Positions 62,321 through 64,000 of a stretch of 64,000 bases of DNA are shown piece after piece (position 1 is the stretch's first letter; each line of letters opens with the position of its first letter). The stretch is taken from NCBI GenBank assembly GCA_964423405.1, contig CAYREY010000014.1:9478-73477 (forward strand), written 5' to 3'. A program made the position numbers and the translations under genes. The notes under the pieces were generated by a model. The model did no database searches. It saw only the letters and a program-made list of their open reading frames with translations, and was not told where the DNA came from. The stretch comes from Bog-950 sp964423405 (GTDB lineage Bacteria; Bacteroidota; Bacteroidia; Chitinophagales; LD1).

Positions 62321-62383
62321 AGAACGAAGAACCAGGAGCCAAGACCTGAACCATCTGGGTTCTAAGCTCTTGGCTCTTAGCTC
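62321..62383. repeat. inverted heptanucleotide repeat between atpD and atpC
   Basis: Units of 7 bp such as AGAACCA and GGAGCCA on the left face TTGGCTC and TTAGCTC on the right. The core GAGCCAAGA (62336-62344) is the exact reverse complement of TCTTGGCTC (62368-62376). It lies within the atpD-atpC spacer. Confidence 0.75.
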
Positions 62384-62390
62384 TATCAAA

Positions 62391-63908
62391 TTATTTACTT
62401 GCTTCTGCAATCAGTTTTTCACCTTTGGCAATAGCGTCTTCTATAGAACCTACCAGGTTGAAAGCTGCCTCAGGGTATTTGTCAACCTCGCCGGCCAATA
62501 TCATGTTAAAGCCTTTGATGGTTTCTTCTATTGGCACCAGTACACCCTTTAAGCCGGTGAACTGCTCAGCTACGTGGAATGGCTGCGAAAGGAAACGCTG
62601 CACACGGCGGGCACGGTGTACCACCAGTTTATCGTCTTCGCTAAGCTCGTCCATACCCAATATGGCTATAATATCCTGAAGCTCTTTATAACGCTGAAGT
62701 ATCTCTTTTACACGCATAGCACAACCGTAGTGGGTGTCGCCCAATACCTGTGCGTTAAGAATACGTGAAGTTGAATCCAATGGATCCACCGCAGGGTAAA
62801 TACCAAGCTCGGCAATTTTACGGCTTAGTACCGTAGTTGCATCCAAGTGGGCAAAGGTTGTAGCCGGAGCCGGGTCAGTCAAGTCATCGGCCGGTACGTA
62901 CACCGCCTGTACCGATGTGATTGAACCACGTTTGGTAGAGGTAATACGCTCCTGCATTAAACCCATCTCGGTAGCCAGCGTAGGCTGGTAACCCACCGCC
63001 GATGGCATACGGCCCAATAGTGCCGACACCTCAGAACCTGCCTGGGTAAAACGGAAAATGTTATCGATAAAGAAAAGGATATCGCGGCCGCCTTTAGCGT
63101 CGTTTTTATCTCCATCGCGGAAGTATTCAGCTATGGTCAAACCTGATAGAGCCACACGTGCACGGGCACCCGGTGGTTCGTTCATCTGGCCAAACACCAG
63201 CGTAGCCTGGCTTTGCGATAGTTGGGCAGGGTCTACCTTGCTCAAATCCCATCCGCCTTGCTCCATGTTATGCTTAAACTCATCGCCGTATTTCACAACG
63301 TTACTTTCTATCATCTCACGCAGCAGGTCATTACCTTCACGTGTTCTTTCGCCCACACCTGCAAACACCGAAAGGCCCGCATAGGCTTTTGCAATGTTGT
63401 TTATCAACTCCATAATAAGTACGGTTTTACCTACACCCGCACCACCAAACAAACCAATTTTACCACCCTTTGCATAAGGCTCCAGCAGGTCAATTACTTT
63501 AATACCGGTAAACAGTACTTCGCTCTCGGTAGCCAGGTCCTCATAAGCAGGGGGCATACGGTGGATAGGGTAACCACCTTGTTTGCTAACCGGTACGTTT
63601 ATACCATCTATAGCTTCGCCAATAACGTTGAACAGACGGCCTTTAATACCATCGCCCACAGGCATGGTAATAGGGGCACCGGTATCAACCGCGTTCATAC
63701 CTCTTCTTAAACCATCGGTAGAGTCCATGGCCACGGTACGTACTCCGTCTTCGCCTAAGTGCTGCTGCACCTCAAGTATTACTTTCTGACCGTTATCGCG
63801 GGTTACCTCCAAAGCGCTCATAATCTGAGGCAGCTTCGAGCCCTCGGCCTCAAAACTCACGTCCACTACCGGACCGATGATCTGTTTAATTTTACCAACG
63901 TTTGCCAT
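62391..63908 (-). CDS. atpD: ATP synthase F1 beta subunit
   Basis: AtpD is the catalytic subunit of F1, about 505 aa. The Walker A motif is GGAGVGKTVLIMELI, with ERTREGNDL and the Walker B-type segment RDILFFIDNIFRFTQAGSEVSALLGRMPS. The C-terminal helical domain has DELSEEDK-like DELSEDDKLVVHRARRVQRFLSQPF. Only atpD and atpC are together here; the rest of F1Fo must lie elsewhere, a common split in Bacteroidota. A promoter is likely just upstream. Confidence 0.97.
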   Translation of the reverse strand: MANVGKIKQIIGPVVDVSFEAEGSKLPQIMSALEVTRDNGQKVILEVQQHLGEDGVRTVAMDSTDGLRRGMNAVDTGAPITMPVGDGIKGRLFNVIGEAIDGINVPVSKQGGYPIHRMPPAYEDLATESEVLFTGIKVIDLLEPYAKGGKIGLFGGAGVGKTVLIMELINNIAKAYAGLSVFAGVGERTREGNDLLREMIESNVVKYGDEFKHNMEQGGWDLSKVDPAQLSQSQATLVFGQMNEPPGARARVALSGLTIAEYFRDGDKNDAKGGRDILFFIDNIFRFTQAGSEVSALLGRMPSAVGYQPTLATEMGLMQERITSTKRGSITSVQAVYVPADDLTDPAPATTFAHLDATTVLSRKIAELGIYPAVDPLDSTSRILNAQVLGDTHYGCAMRVKEILQRYKELQDIIAILGMDELSEDDKLVVHRARRVQRFLSQPFHVAEQFTGLKGVLVPIEETIKGFNMILAGEVDKYPEAAFNLVGSIEDAIAKGEKLIAEASK

Positions 63909-63951
63909 GCTTAATATGGATTGATTGTTTATTGCTTTTTAAAATGCGGTG

Positions 63952-63982
63952 CGAAAATAGATGGAAAAGCCAATTTTCAAAA
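63952..63982 (-). promoter_or_regulatory. likely promoter of atpDC
   Basis: On the minus strand TTTTG (63982-63978) and TATTTTCG (63959-63952) are 18 bp apart, matching the Bacteroidota pattern with one mismatch in the -7. Confidence 0.45.
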
Positions 63983-64000
63983 TGATTTGTTCAAATAGGC

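Overview
The window looks like a chromosomal segment of a Bacteroidota bacterium, most likely of the order Chitinophagales. The order-level placement is inference from gene style; the phylum is well supported. Evidence: four large cargo proteins carry type IX secretion system (T9SS) sorting domains of the gliding-motility type; several starts have the Bacteroidota promoter pattern (TTTG or TTG, about 20 bp, TAnnTTTG) and no Shine-Dalgarno sequence; and Omp28-like, DUF6029-like, SprB-repeat and short F1 epsilon proteins are present. I saw no rRNA, tRNA, insertion sequence, prophage or CRISPR-Cas locus. A run of 100 Ns (46536-46635) is flanked by two identical 55-bp copies and is probably an assembly artefact.

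Layout. 1-4.8 kb: an M16 peptidase pair and a T9SS type B protein. 4.8-10.3 kb: alpha/beta hydrolase, guaB, an SPFH protein with a zinc-ribbon membrane partner, DinB. 10.3-15 kb: a MarR-controlled tripartite drug efflux operon (membrane fusion protein, 14-TM MFS pump, TolC-like channel) with a clear operator over both divergent promoters. 15-18.3 kb: small membrane protein, small conserved protein, CPBP protease, cdsA and psd (phosphatidylethanolamine synthesis). 18.3-23.5 kb: a Cys-rich secreted peptide and a 1419-aa secreted peptidoglycan amidase with Ig-like repeats. 23.5-24 kb: a non-coding array of four identical 19-nt hairpins, each followed by a different terminator-like hairpin; this is the best candidate here for something undescribed. 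24-29 kb: membrane proteins, pyruvate dehydrogenase E2, an ECF sigma with a zinc anti-sigma-like partner, and a sigma-54 activator. 29-34 kb: a 1632-aa lectin/SprB-repeat adhesin. 34-39 kb: pheT, coiled-coil protein, zapA, rny. 39-46 kb: Omp28, DUF6029 and TlpA envelope cluster, P450, lgt, mtaB. 46.7-54 kb: T9SS type A protein, formylglycine-type protein, TPR hybrid kinase and LytTR regulator. 54-59 kb: oxidoreductase, lipoprotein, sugar transferase, DUF6056-like membrane protein. 59-64 kb: metK, histidine kinase, atpC and atpD.

The intergenic space also carries several classes of small repeat. One class is degenerate tandem repeats with a strict 7-bp period, found at six places (11978, 26971, 53996, 58276, 60359, 62321) and built from different words. 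A second is short palindromic or dispersed elements, two of them bracketed by 15- and 18-bp direct copies of the 3' end of the upstream gene (1320/1440 and 4682/4814). Two repeat elements sit inside the reading frame of the membrane protein at 57558-58955.
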